From: Betaproteobacteria bacterium
GTDB lineage: Bacteria; Pseudomonadota; Gammaproteobacteria; Burkholderiales; SG8-41
Assembly (NCBI GenBank): GCA_021414185.1
Contig: JAIOOZ010000424.1
Coordinates: forward strand, 1 to 14,031
Direction of reading: 5' to 3'
Length of the DNA stretch: 14,031 nucleotides
A program made the translations under genes and the position numbers. Each line of letters opens with the position of its first letter. The first letter of the stretch is position 1. The notes under the pieces were generated by a model, which had not been told where the DNA came from, made no database searches, and worked only from the letters and a program-made list of their open reading frames with translations. This document shows, one piece after another, positions 7,248 through 14,016 of the stretch.

Positions 7248-7593
7248 GCGTAGAAAACCAGTTTTCTGTTTTCAGGACAAAGACTTATGAGGACTAATTC
7301 ACGCTCGCAATGAGTTATAAAAATAATAAATATTAATAAACAATTAGTTATTGTATTAATTGAAAGTGATACTTTAACTTTGTTTTTGACTATCAAGGAG
7401 TTACAGCACGTTAGCGGCGTTGCGGAAAAGCAACAGGGCCCACACATAAGCACGCACGGGTGGCGCTATCGATCGATCCGGCAGTCACGGGAAAGATTCG
7501 CGGCCACCCGCGCGCGCGAATCCACTGCCCTTGCCATGACCGCGCCAGGCGGCGCTAGAATGCACAAACTATGCGGTGACGGAGCGCAGAATT
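7248..7593. other. Divergent intergenic region with an AT-rich island
   Basis: This gap separates the dcw promoter from the plus-strand lipoprotein gene. Bases of about 7250-7400 are strikingly AT-rich (for example the run from 7316 to 7364), against a GC-rich background, then composition returns abruptly to normal. Small dyads are visible: GAAAAC-CA-GTTTTC at 7253-7266, CAATTA/TAATTG at 7341-7362 and AAAGT-GAT-ACTTT at 7363-7375. No convincing gene was found on either strand. One plus-strand frame (TTG at 7380) encodes FLTIKELQHVSG, which resembles a double-glycine bacteriocin leader, but it lacks a ribosome-binding site and a believable product. The region could be a regulatory spacer with curved DNA or a decayed foreign insert. 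Confidence 0.6.
7531..7561 (+). promoter_or_regulatory. Candidate promoter of the small lipoprotein gene
   Basis: TTGCCA at 7531-7536 and TAGAAT at 7556-7561 are separated by 19 bases, longer than the optimum of 17. Transcription would start near 7568, about 26 nt before the ATG. It is the only hexamer pair I found close to the gene; moderate support. Confidence 0.45.
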
Positions 7594-7911
7594 ATGACGA
7601 CAGCATTGACGAGAACGGGACTTGCCCTGGTGTTAGCCGCGGCGCTCGCCGCGTGCAGCTCGAAAGTCACTGAGGCCAATTACGACAAGATCACCGACGG
7701 CATGAAGGAGGCGCAGGTCGCCACCATACTCGGCATCGCCAGCGAGTCGCGCAACACCACGGTCAAGGTGCAGGATGAGAACTACACCAGCACGCAAAGC
7801 AAATGGCGCGGCGACAAGGGCACCATCGTGGTCTTTTTTCTCAACGGCGAAATGCAGGACAAGCGCTTCTACGGCCCCGGCGAGGAACCCAAGGCCGAGC
7901 GGCGCTACTGA
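7594..7911 (+). CDS. Small lipoprotein of BamE/SmpA-like type (DUF3862-like)
   Basis: The function is not established. The 105-aa product starts MTTALTRTGLALVL, has a lipoprotein signal peptide and a lipobox LAAC with Cys21. Ser follows at +2, which predicts outer-membrane sorting. The mature part (KVTEANYDKITDGMKEAQVA near 24-43, then ILG) resembles the start of the SmpA/OmlA or DUF3862 fold, in which 'x-x-I-x-x-G-M-x-x-x-x-V-x-x-x-L-G' is typical. A tryptophan/glycine-containing beta region follows (SKWRGDKGTIVVFFLNGEM). I chose ATG at 7594 because GGAG lies nine bases upstream; an in-frame GTG at 7576 would add six polar residues ahead of the signal peptide. It is not BamE itself with any certainty. 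Its stop lies 2 bp from that of the convergent dehydrogenase gene. Confidence 0.85.
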   Translation: MTTALTRTGLALVLAAALAACSSKVTEANYDKITDGMKEAQVATILGIASESRNTTVKVQDENYTSTQSKWRGDKGTIVVFFLNGEMQDKRFYGPGEEPKAERRY

Positions 7912-7913
7912 CG

Positions 7914-8972
7914 CTACAACGCGTCGGCGATGGCTTTGCCCATGTCGGTGGTGCCGGACTTGCCGCCGACGTCCCGCGTGCGCGGGCCTTCCACCAGAAT
8001 AGCCTCAACCGCATCGACGATCGCTTTCGCCGCATCCGGATGGCCGAGGTGTTCGAGCATCATCGCGCCCGACCAGATCTGGCCGACCGGATTGGCGATG
8101 CCTTTGCCGTAGATGTCGGGCGCCGACCCGTGCACGGGTTCGAACAACGACGGAAATTCACGTTCCGGATTGATGTTGGCCGACGGCGCAATGCCTATCG
8201 TTCCGGTGCATGCGGGCCCGAGGTCGGAGAGGATGTCGCCGAACAGGTTGGAGCCGACGACGACGTCGAACCAGTCGGGATGCATCACGAAATGCGCAGT
8301 CAGAATGTCGATGTGATACTGGTCGGTCTTGATGTCGGGATACTGCGCTGACATTAATTTGAAGCGCTCGTCCCAATACGGCATCGAGATTGAAATGCCG
8401 TTCGACTTGGTGGCGGAAGTGACGTGCTTCTTTGTGCCCTTTTTCGCAAGTTCGAATGCGAACCGCATGATGCGGTCGGTGCCGCGCCGCGAGAAGATCG
8501 CCTGCTGGGTCGCGAATTCATTTTCGGTGCCTTCGTACATGCGCCCGCCGATCGACGAGTATTCGCCTTCGCTGTTTTCGCGCACCACCCAGAAATCGAT
8601 GTCGCCCGGATTGCGGCCGGCGAGCGGGCATTTGACGCCCGGCATCAGGCGCACCGGCCGCAGGTTCACGTACTGCTGGAAATTGCGGCGGAAGGGAATC
8701 AGCAGCCCCCACAGCGAAATATGGTCGGGCACCGTCGCCGGCCAGCCTGCCGCGCCGAAAAATACCGCGTCGTGTTTGCGCACCCGCTCAAGACCGTCCT
8801 CCGGCATCATGCGGCCATGCTTCGCGTAGTAGTCGCAGCTCCAGTCGTATTCGTCGAACTGCAGTTCGAAACCGAATTTGCGCGCCGCCGCTTCCAGCAC
8901 GCGCACGCCCTCGGGCCCGGTTTCCTTGCCGATGCCGTCGCCGGGGATGTAAGCGATTTTGTATTTCTTCAT
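7914..8972 (-). CDS. dmlA: NAD-dependent decarboxylating dehydrogenase, D-malate/tartrate dehydrogenase type
   Basis: This belongs to the beta-decarboxylating (R)-hydroxyacid dehydrogenase family (isopropylmalate, isocitrate, D-malate and tartrate dehydrogenases). The 352-aa product has IPGDGIGKE near 9-17, LRPVRL near 104-109 for substrate carboxylate binding, and catalytic Tyr138 in EGEYSS and Lys189 in ATKSNG. Metal-binding aspartates are D222, D246 and D250 (GDILSD), and the cofactor loop is HGSAPDIYGKGIANP (281-295). The stretch GDIDFWVVRENSEGEYSSIGGRMYEGTE resembles the TtuC/DmlA branch more than LeuB. Substrate cannot be settled from sequence: D-malate, tartrate or isopropylmalate-like acids are possible. 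ATG at 8972 has AAGGA six bases upstream. No leu genes are nearby, which argues against LeuB. Confidence 0.88.
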   Translation of the reverse strand: MKKYKIAYIPGDGIGKETGPEGVRVLEAAARKFGFELQFDEYDWSCDYYAKHGRMMPEDGLERVRKHDAVFFGAAGWPATVPDHISLWGLLIPFRRNFQQYVNLRPVRLMPGVKCPLAGRNPGDIDFWVVRENSEGEYSSIGGRMYEGTENEFATQQAIFSRRGTDRIMRFAFELAKKGTKKHVTSATKSNGISISMPYWDERFKLMSAQYPDIKTDQYHIDILTAHFVMHPDWFDVVVGSNLFGDILSDLGPACTGTIGIAPSANINPEREFPSLFEPVHGSAPDIYGKGIANPVGQIWSGAMMLEHLGHPDAAKAIVDAVEAILVEGPRTRDVGGKSGTTDMGKAIADAL

Positions 8973-9053
8973 GTTCAGTCCTTAACAATTCGCGGTTGAA
9001 GCACACGGCGCGTTCCGCGGCGATTGCAACCGAACGCACGCGATTATCGGAAG

Positions 9054-9376
9054 TGGGAGTCGGCCGATAAGCCGGGTTCTGTCGAAGGCTTGCGCCCCCG
9101 TGACAGTCATTCCTCTCGACGTACGGTTGCCCGCACGCTCTAGCCACCTACCCGCAAGCTCAGTGGGTCACGTCATAGCTTGCCTATTTGGTGTTGCTCC
9201 GGGTGGAGGTTGCCGCGTTTCACCCCGCCGCAATGTACCGCGGCGGACTCGTCTCTGTGGCCCTGTTCCTCGCCTCACGGCGGACGGTCGTTAGCCGTCA
9301 CCCTACCCTGCGGAGCCCGGACTTTCCTCTACCGGCGCGACAAGCGCGCCGACAGCGACTGCCTGGCCAACTCCCG
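9054..9376 (-). ncRNA. rnpB: RNase P RNA, bacterial type A
   Basis: This is the catalytic RNA that removes the 5' leader from pre-tRNAs. On the minus strand the conserved blocks appear in order: GAGGAAAGTCCGGGC (9315-9329), ACCCGGAGCAACACCAAATAGG around 9183-9204 (about the CR-IV region), and ACAGAACCCGGCTTAT (9067-9082). The terminal P1 helix is visible: bases 9365-9375 pair with 9055-9065 over 11 positions with one G-U wobble, which sets the ends to within a few bases. Its length of about 323 nt is slightly shorter than the 377 nt of E. coli. No U-tract terminator is seen after the 3' end, so transcription may run on towards the dehydrogenase gene. Confidence 0.96.
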
Positions 9377-9381
9377 CGCGA

Positions 9382-9390
9382 ATTTTAACA
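9382..9390 (-). promoter_or_regulatory. Extended -10 promoter of rnpB
   Basis: The minus strand reads TGTTAAAAT at 9390-9382, an extended -10 (TGn then TAAAAT). It ends six bases before the 5' end predicted from the P1 helix (9375-9376). No good -35 hexamer is present at 17 bases, which the TGn element can compensate for. Confidence 0.6.
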
Positions 9391-9448
9391 CGCTGCGACC
9401 GGCAAGACTGCGCACTGTTGCAGCGGGATTTCACCGCAGGTAACCGCC

Positions 9449-10480
9449 CTACAGCATGCGCCAGCCCACCGTGCCGCCGGCGCGGAACGGCACCAGGGTG
9501 CCCTTGTGAAAAGGCAGATCCTTGGGCACGTTCCACACTTCTTTCACCAGCGTGATCTTGTCGATATTGCGCGGCAGCCCGTAGAAAACCGGGCCGAATA
9601 CGCTGGCGAAACCTTCGAGCTTTTCGAGCGCATTGTAAGCGCCGAAAATCTCGGCGTAGAGCTCGATCCCGGCATGCGACGTATACATGCCCGCGCACCC
9701 GCACGTCGCCTCCTTGGTGTCGCGCGCATGCGGCGCGCTGTCGGTGCCCAGAAAAAATTTCGGATTGCCGCTGGTGGCGGCCTCGATCAGGGCCAGGCGG
9801 TCGTCTTCGCGCTTCAATATCGGCAGGCAGAAATGGTGCGGGCGGATGCCGCCTGCAAACAACGCATTGCGGTTGAGCAGCAGGTGGTGCGCGGTGATTG
9901 TCGCGGCGATGCGCGGCGGCGAACCGAGCACGAAGCGCACCGCCTCCTTGGTCGTGATGTGCTCGAAAACCAGGCGCAGCTTGGGAAATTTTTGCAGCGT
10001 CGGAATCAATACGCGGTCGATAAAGAGTTTCTCGCGGTCGAAAATATCGACATTGGGAAACGTCACCTCGCCGTGTACCAGCAGCGGCAGGCCGCACTCC
10101 TCCATTGCGGCAAGCGCGTCTTCGCATTTGCCGAGTTCGGTGACGCCCGCGTCCGAATTGGTGGTGGCGCCGGCCGGATAATATTTGACCGCATGCACGA
10201 TGCCGCTCGCCTTGGCGCGCTGGATTTCCTTGCCGCTGGTGTTGTCGGTGAGATACAGCGTCATCAGCGGATCGAACCGCATGCCGTTGGGCAGCGCCGA
10301 CAGAATGCGCTCGCGATAGCCGATCGCCATTTCTGTAGTTGTGACGGGCGGCTTCAGGTTCGGCATGACGATGGCGCGCGCGAAGCGCCGCGCCACGTCC
10401 GGCAGCACCGCGCGCATATGATCGCCGTCGCGCAGATGCAAATGCCAGTCGTCTGGACGGGTGATAGTGACTCGGCTCAT
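9449..10480 (-). CDS. pyrC: Dihydroorotase PyrC (class II)
   Basis: PyrC catalyses the reversible cyclisation of N-carbamoyl-L-aspartate to dihydroorotate in pyrimidine synthesis, in the cytoplasm. The 343-aa product is close to the E. coli length. The binuclear zinc site is complete: DWHLHLRD with H13 and H15, carboxylated lysine K99 in VKYYPAGATTNSD, H136 in LLVHGE, H174 in VFEHITT and D247 in GTDSAPHA. Each lies three residues before its E. coli counterpart. ATG at 10480 is preceded by GGGGAG. It stands alone, with its own candidate promoter, between rsmI and rnpB, all on the same strand. Confidence 0.97.
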   Translation of the reverse strand: MSRVTITRPDDWHLHLRDGDHMRAVLPDVARRFARAIVMPNLKPPVTTTEMAIGYRERILSALPNGMRFDPLMTLYLTDNTSGKEIQRAKASGIVHAVKYYPAGATTNSDAGVTELGKCEDALAAMEECGLPLLVHGEVTFPNVDIFDREKLFIDRVLIPTLQKFPKLRLVFEHITTKEAVRFVLGSPPRIAATITAHHLLLNRNALFAGGIRPHHFCLPILKREDDRLALIEAATSGNPKFFLGTDSAPHARDTKEATCGCAGMYTSHAGIELYAEIFGAYNALEKLEGFASVFGPVFYGLPRNIDKITLVKEVWNVPKDLPFHKGTLVPFRAGGTVGWRML

Positions 10481-10504
10481 TGATTCTCCCCTGATTTTGT
10501 ATCA

Positions 10505-10533
10505 ATCTTAAGCGCTGCCCCGCGATTAGTAAA
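10505..10533 (-). promoter_or_regulatory. Candidate promoter of pyrC
   Basis: On the minus strand TTTACT (10528-10533) and TAAGAT (10505-10510) are 17 bases apart, placed between the rsmI stop and the pyrC start with a short leader. The -35 matches four of six consensus bases. This is a moderate sequence match only. Confidence 0.45.
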
Positions 10534-10535
10534 AC

Positions 10536-11381
10536 TCAATCGGGATTTTTCTTCATGCGCAGCGCCAGTTCGTAGACGTCGTTCTTGCGCGCCTCCGTAA
10601 TGTCGGCCGCCAGCTTGACCGCCTGCTTCAACGGCAATTCGCGCATCAGCGCCGCAAGCACGCGCCGCACCACGCCGTCATCCGCCGCCTCGCCGGCCGG
10701 CGCGCCGTCAACGAGCAGGACGAATTCGCCCTTGACCTGGTTGGCATCCTGCGCAAACCACTCCGCCGCTTCTCCCAGCGAACAAGTGTGGATGGTCTCA
10801 AACAGCTTGGTGAGTTCGCGCGCGATGGTGATCTTGCGCATGTCGCCCAGCACCGCCGCGATGTCGGCAATACTGGCGACCACGCGATGCGGCGCCTCGT
10901 AAAATACCAGCAGGTAAGGCAGCGCCTTGAGTGCCGCCAGTTCGCGTTTGCGCGCGGCCGCCTGCGCCGGTAAAAAACCGTAAAACAGAAAATGCGGTGC
11001 CGCAAGACCCGCAGCGGACAGTGCGCACAGCGCCGCGTTCGCGCCCGGCACCGGCACTGCCGGGTAACCGGCCTCCCTCACCGCCGCAACCGCCAGCGCT
11101 CCCGGATCGGAAATCGCCGGCGTGCCGGCGTCGCTGATGAGTGCGACGGATTTGCCCTGCGCCAGCAACTGCACGATTTTCTGCGCCGCACCGCGCTCGT
11201 TGTGTTCGTGCACCGCCATCAGCCGCGTCGTGATGTCGTGGTGTTTGAGCAGCCGCGAGGCAAGCCGCGTATCCTCCGCGGCAATGACATCGACGCGCTT
11301 CAGCACGTCGAGCGCGCGCAGCGTGATATCGGCGAGATTTCCAATCGGTGTGGCGACTACATATAATGAAGGCCGCTCCAT
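10536..11381 (-). CDS. rsmI: 16S rRNA (cytidine-1402-2'-O)-methyltransferase RsmI
   Basis: RsmI methylates the ribose of C1402 in the 30S decoding centre, complementing RsmH. The 281-aa product has the tetrapyrrole-methylase fold: LYVVATPIGNLADITLRAL at the start, AAEDTR, AVHEHNE, and the glycine-rich SAM region SDAGTPAISDPG near 94-105. FYEAPHR and ARELTKLFETIH follow. I chose ATG at 11381 (MERPSLYVV) because it gives the normal N-terminus and does not overlap lpoA. An upstream ATG at 11414 would add 11 residues (MNDTAHHGQAG) and overlap the divergent lpoA start by about 20 nt. Both starts have only weak ribosome-binding sites, so the choice is uncertain. Its own promoter would lie inside the lpoA coding region. 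Confidence 0.95.
   Translation of the reverse strand: MERPSLYVVATPIGNLADITLRALDVLKRVDVIAAEDTRLASRLLKHHDITTRLMAVHEHNERGAAQKIVQLLAQGKSVALISDAGTPAISDPGALAVAAVREAGYPAVPVPGANAALCALSAAGLAAPHFLFYGFLPAQAAARKRELAALKALPYLLVFYEAPHRVVASIADIAAVLGDMRKITIARELTKLFETIHTCSLGEAAEWFAQDANQVKGEFVLLVDGAPAGEAADDGVVRRVLAALMRELPLKQAVKLAADITEARKNDVYELALRMKKNPD
11338..11367 (+). promoter_or_regulatory. Candidate promoter of the lpoA-yraN operon, inside the rsmI coding sequence
   Basis: TTTCCA (11338-11343) and a perfect TATAAT (11362-11367) are 18 bases apart on the plus strand. The predicted start near 11374 leaves a leader of about 20 nt before ATG 11394. The whole element lies within the first codons of rsmI on the opposite strand, so it must satisfy both the protein (VVATPIGN) and the promoter. 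Confidence 0.6.
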
Positions 11382-11393
11382 TCCCGCCTGCCC

Positions 11394-12473
11394 ATGATGC
11401 GCCGTATCGTTCATCGCCTGGCCGTCGTCCTTACCTTGATCCCGGCGCTACTATACGGCGGCGCGCTCACGTTCGCTACCGATGCCGTCCACGCCGCCGC
11501 GCGCGAACCGCATATCGCCTTGATATTGCCGCTCGCCTCGCCCTCCTTCGGCCGCCATGCCGATGCCTTGCGCCAGGGTTTCGCCGCCGGCGCCAGGGCC
11601 GCCGGCAAAAACGCGCTGCCGTTCCGGGTTTATACGGTCAACGAAGACACACTCAACGTGCTGACCATCTACGAGCAGGCGATAGAGTCAGGCGCGCAAC
11701 TGGTGGTGGGCCCGCTCACGCGCAGCGGCGTGGCGGCGATTGCCGCCAGCACGCTGGTGAGCGTGCCAACACTCGCGTTGAACGCGCTGGACGCGGGGTC
11801 TCAGCAACCGCCGCGGCTTTATCTGTTCGGCCTCGGCGTCGAACAGGAGGCGCGCCAGGTTGCGCAAATGGCGCGCGATGACGGCCGCCGCAACACCTAC
11901 GTTCTCGTCGACGGCTCGCCGCTCAGCAAACGCATGCGCCAGGCTTTCGTCGAGGAATTTGCGCGGCGCGGCGGCATCACCGTCGCCGACGTCAATTTTG
12001 GCGCCGACCAGGCGAGTCTTACCAAACTGCGCCAGACCGCGGACACCAGCGGCACCGACATGATGTTCCTGGCCCTGGATTACGCGCGCGCGCGCACGGT
12101 GCGGCCGTATCTGGGCAACAGCATCGCGATTTACGCGACGTCGCAGGTCAATCCCGGCGGCAAAACCGTCGCGCAGGAGTTAAACCTGGTACGGTTCGTC
12201 GAAATGCCGTGGCTGCTGCAACCTGACCACCCGGCCGTGATGATTTACCCGCGCGCGCAGCTCGGCGACGGGATCGACTTTGAGCGCCTCTACGCGCTCG
12301 GCATCGACGCGTTCCGGCTCGGACTCGAACTGCTGAACAACAATCGCGACGCGGGGCTCGATGGCGTGACCGGCCAGATCCGCATGACCCGCGATCAAAG
12401 GTTCACGCGCGAACTGACCCCCGCCCAGTTCGTCGACGGCAAGACCGTCGTGTCCGGCAAACCGCGCCGATGA
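11394..12473 (+). CDS. lpoA: LpoA/LppC-like penicillin-binding-protein activator, periplasmic, short form
   Basis: In E. coli, LpoA is an outer-membrane lipoprotein that stimulates PBP1A. The 359-aa product matches its C-terminal part, a type-1 periplasmic-binding-protein fold: HIALILPLASPSFGRHADALRQ near 40, GAQLVVGPLTRSGVAAI near 100, VPTLALN near 125 and ALGIDAFRL near 302. The region equivalent to the N-terminal TPR domain of E. coli LpoA is absent. The N-terminus (MMRRIVHRLAVVL) has a hydrophobic core and a likely AxA-type cleavage site (VHA-A, about residue 34) but no cysteine, so it is predicted soluble periplasmic. Synteny with yraN, the SIS gene and dolP supports the identity. It overlaps yraN by 4 nt. 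No clear Shine-Dalgarno is seen, and ATG 11397 is an equal alternative start. Confidence 0.85.
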   Translation: MMRRIVHRLAVVLTLIPALLYGGALTFATDAVHAAAREPHIALILPLASPSFGRHADALRQGFAAGARAAGKNALPFRVYTVNEDTLNVLTIYEQAIESGAQLVVGPLTRSGVAAIAASTLVSVPTLALNALDAGSQQPPRLYLFGLGVEQEARQVAQMARDDGRRNTYVLVDGSPLSKRMRQAFVEEFARRGGITVADVNFGADQASLTKLRQTADTSGTDMMFLALDYARARTVRPYLGNSIAIYATSQVNPGGKTVAQELNLVRFVEMPWLLQPDHPAVMIYPRAQLGDGIDFERLYALGIDAFRLGLELLNNNRDAGLDGVTGQIRMTRDQRFTRELTPAQFVDGKTVVSGKPRR

Positions 12474-12811
12474 GCGCGCGCGGTGCGGATGCCGAGAATC
12501 TCGCCGCCGCTTATCTGCAGCAAGCAGGGCTCACGCTGGTGACGCGCAACTATCGCTGCCGCTTCGGCGAAATCGACCTCGTCGCGCGCGAAGGTAAAAC
12601 GCTGGTGTTCGCCGAAGTGCGCATGCGCTCCTCCAACCGCTTCGGCGGCGCTGCCGCCAGCATTACCGCCGCCAAACGCGCGAAGCTGTTGCGCACGGCG
12701 CGCCACTACCTGGCCGGCATCGCGCGCCCGCCCGCATGCCGCTTCGATGCGCTGCTCATAAACGGCACGGATAACTCGATCGAGTGGCTCAAAAATGCGT
12801 TCACCGAGTGA
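12470..12811 (+). CDS. yraN: YraN family protein (UPF0102), predicted endonuclease-like
   Basis: The biological role of the family is unknown. The 113-aa product, of normal length, starts MSARGADAENLAAAYLQQ and contains the PD-(D/E)xK-like core: RNYRCRFGEIDLVAR with E35 and D36 positions of GEID, then VFAEVRMR at 47-53. Most family members have EVK at that point; here it is EVR (E49-V50-R51), a conservative change at the motif lysine. AKRAKLLRTARHYL near 68-81 is the usual following helix. Its ATG overlaps the lpoA stop (ATGA), implying translational coupling. The gap to the next gene is 36 nt. Confidence 0.93.
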   Translation: MSARGADAENLAAAYLQQAGLTLVTRNYRCRFGEIDLVAREGKTLVFAEVRMRSSNRFGGAAASITAAKRAKLLRTARHYLAGIARPPACRFDALLINGTDNSIEWLKNAFTE

Positions 12812-12815
12812 TTTA

Positions 12816-12824
12816 TGGGATAAT
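12816..12824 (+). promoter_or_regulatory. Candidate extended -10 promoter before the SIS-domain gene
   Basis: TGGGATAAT at 12816-12824 fits TGn followed by GATAAT, in the 36-nt gap after yraN. There is no good -35. Transcription would start near 12831, about 17 nt before ATG 12848. The gene could also be expressed from the lpoA promoter, since no terminator lies between. Confidence 0.45.
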
Positions 12825-12847
12825 CCGCGCATTTTACGGATCCAAAA

Positions 12848-13438
12848 ATGGATTTAATAAGTCGCATCAGCGAGAACTTTTCCGAGAGTGCGCATCTCAA
12901 ACTCCAGAGCATGGATGCGCTGGCGGGGCCGATTGCCGCAGCCGCCGAGCGCATGGTGCAGTGCCTGCGCGCCGACGGCAAGATACTCGCCTGCGGCAAC
13001 GGCGGTTCGGCGGCGGATTCGCAGCATTTCGCGGCTGAGCTCCTGAATCGCTTCGAAATGGAGCGCCCGGGGCTGGCGGCGATGGCGCTCACGACGGATT
13101 CGTCGACCATGACGTCGATCGCTAACGATTACGATTTTGAACAGATTTTTTCGAAACAGGTGCGTGCCCTTGGCCACAAAAACGACGTGCTGCTCGCAAT
13201 TTCGACCAGCGGCAACTCGAAGAACGTGCTGGCGGCGATCGTGGCGGCGCACGAGAACGGCATGAACGTGGTGGCACTGAGCGGCCGCAATGGCGGCAAG
13301 ATGACCGAGGCACTGCAACGGACCGATATACATATCTGCGTGCCGGCGCAAAGCACCGCGCGCATACAGGAAGTTCATTTACTTACGCTGCATTGCCTGT
13401 GCGATGCAATCGATTGTCTGCTACTGGGGGTGGAATGA
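12848..13438 (+). CDS. gmhA: SIS-domain phosphoheptose isomerase, GmhA/DiaA family
   Basis: GmhA converts sedoheptulose 7-phosphate to D-glycero-D-manno-heptose 7-phosphate for LPS; the related DiaA instead binds DnaA. The 196-aa product has one SIS domain: CGNGGSAADSQHFAAEL at 49-65, IANDYDFEQIFSKQVRALG near 91-109, STSGNS at 119-124 (phosphosugar-binding) and ARIQEVHLLTLHCLCDAID at 171-189. Glu64 aligns with the catalytic Glu65 of E. coli GmhA, a position that is Ser in E. coli DiaA, and His177 and His182 are kept, so isomerase activity is plausible. Overall sequence (RFEMERP, KQVRALGHKNDVLLAIST, HCLCD) and synteny with yraN and dolP are those of DiaA. The symbol is therefore provisional; diaA is the alternative. 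The Shine-Dalgarno is weak. Confidence 0.88.
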   Translation: MDLISRISENFSESAHLKLQSMDALAGPIAAAAERMVQCLRADGKILACGNGGSAADSQHFAAELLNRFEMERPGLAAMALTTDSSTMTSIANDYDFEQIFSKQVRALGHKNDVLLAISTSGNSKNVLAAIVAAHENGMNVVALSGRNGGKMTEALQRTDIHICVPAQSTARIQEVHLLTLHCLCDAIDCLLLGVE

Positions 13439-14016
13439 ATATGCATAAATTACGTTTGCTGGCGCTGCTGGCCGTTTTCCCCGTGATTGCATCTGTGCTC
13501 TCCGGCTGCGTCGCCGCAGTTGTCGGCGGTGCCGGCACCGCCGTGCTGGTCGGCGAGGACCGGCGCACCGTCGGCACCGTCACCGAAGACCAGGGCATCG
13601 AACTGAAATCCGGGCAACGCGTCGGCGACCGCTTCAAGGACGCGCACATCAACGTCACAAGTTTCAGCCGCATGGTGCTCATTACCGGCGAGGTAACGGA
13701 CGCCGCGACGAGGACGGAAATCGAAAAAATCGTGCGCGCGGTTGAAAACGTGCGCGGCGTTTATAACGAAATCACGGTCGGCAACGTCACCCCCCTGTCG
13801 GCGCGCGCCAACGATTCGTTCATCACGTCGAAAGTCAAAGCGCGGTTTGTCGACCAGCGGCTGTTCAACCCGGTGCACGTCAAAGTGGTGACCGAAGCCA
13901 GCGCCGTCTACCTGCTGGGCCTGGTCAAACGCAAGGAAGCCGACGACGCGGTCGAGATCACGCGCACCACCAGCGGCGTGCAAAAAGTCGTCAAGCTGTT
14001 CGAATATCTCGACTAA
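13435..14016 (+). CDS. dolP: BON-domain outer-membrane lipoprotein DolP (YraP)
   Basis: In E. coli, DolP binds anionic phospholipids at the division site and supports outer-membrane integrity and septal amidase regulation. The 193-aa product has a lipoprotein signal peptide, lipobox LSGC with Cys25, and a short Gly/Ala/Val-rich linker. Two BON domains follow: about 60-116 (GDRFKDAHINVTSFSRMVLITGEV, then VENVRGVYNEITVG) and about 122-190 (NDSFITSKVKARFVDQ, VYLLGLVKRKEADDA, TTSGVQKVVKLFEYLD). I chose ATG at 13435, which overlaps the stop of the preceding gene as ATGA and follows GGGGGTGG. ATG at 13441 is also possible. Position directly after the SIS gene matches yraO-yraP in E. coli. Confidence 0.94.
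   Translation: MNMHKLRLLALLAVFPVIASVLSGCVAAVVGGAGTAVLVGEDRRTVGTVTEDQGIELKSGQRVGDRFKDAHINVTSFSRMVLITGEVTDAATRTEIEKIVRAVENVRGVYNEITVGNVTPLSARANDSFITSKVKARFVDQRLFNPVHVKVVTEASAVYLLGLVKRKEADDAVEITRTTSGVQKVVKLFEYLD

Noticed and set aside
7253..7266. GAAAAC-CA-GTTTTC palindrome as a terminator
   Set aside because: Six AT-rich base pairs with a 2-nt loop and no proper T-tract; it lies upstream of promoters rather than after a gene.
7244..7453. Minus-strand 69-codon cysteine-containing frame in the AT-rich gap
   Set aside because: Overlaps the -35 of the dcw promoter, lacks a ribosome-binding site and resembles no family; low-complexity AT translation.
7803..8351. Plus-strand frame running from the lipoprotein gene into the dehydrogenase
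   Set aside because: Out of frame with the lipoprotein and antisense to the dehydrogenase; shadow frame.
9100..9294. Small plus-strand frames over 9100-9443
   Set aside because: They overlap rnpB, whose conserved RNA blocks and P1 pairing explain the sequence.
9506..10483. Plus-strand open frame of 325 codons
   Set aside because: Antisense to pyrC, whose complete zinc site confirms the minus strand as coding.
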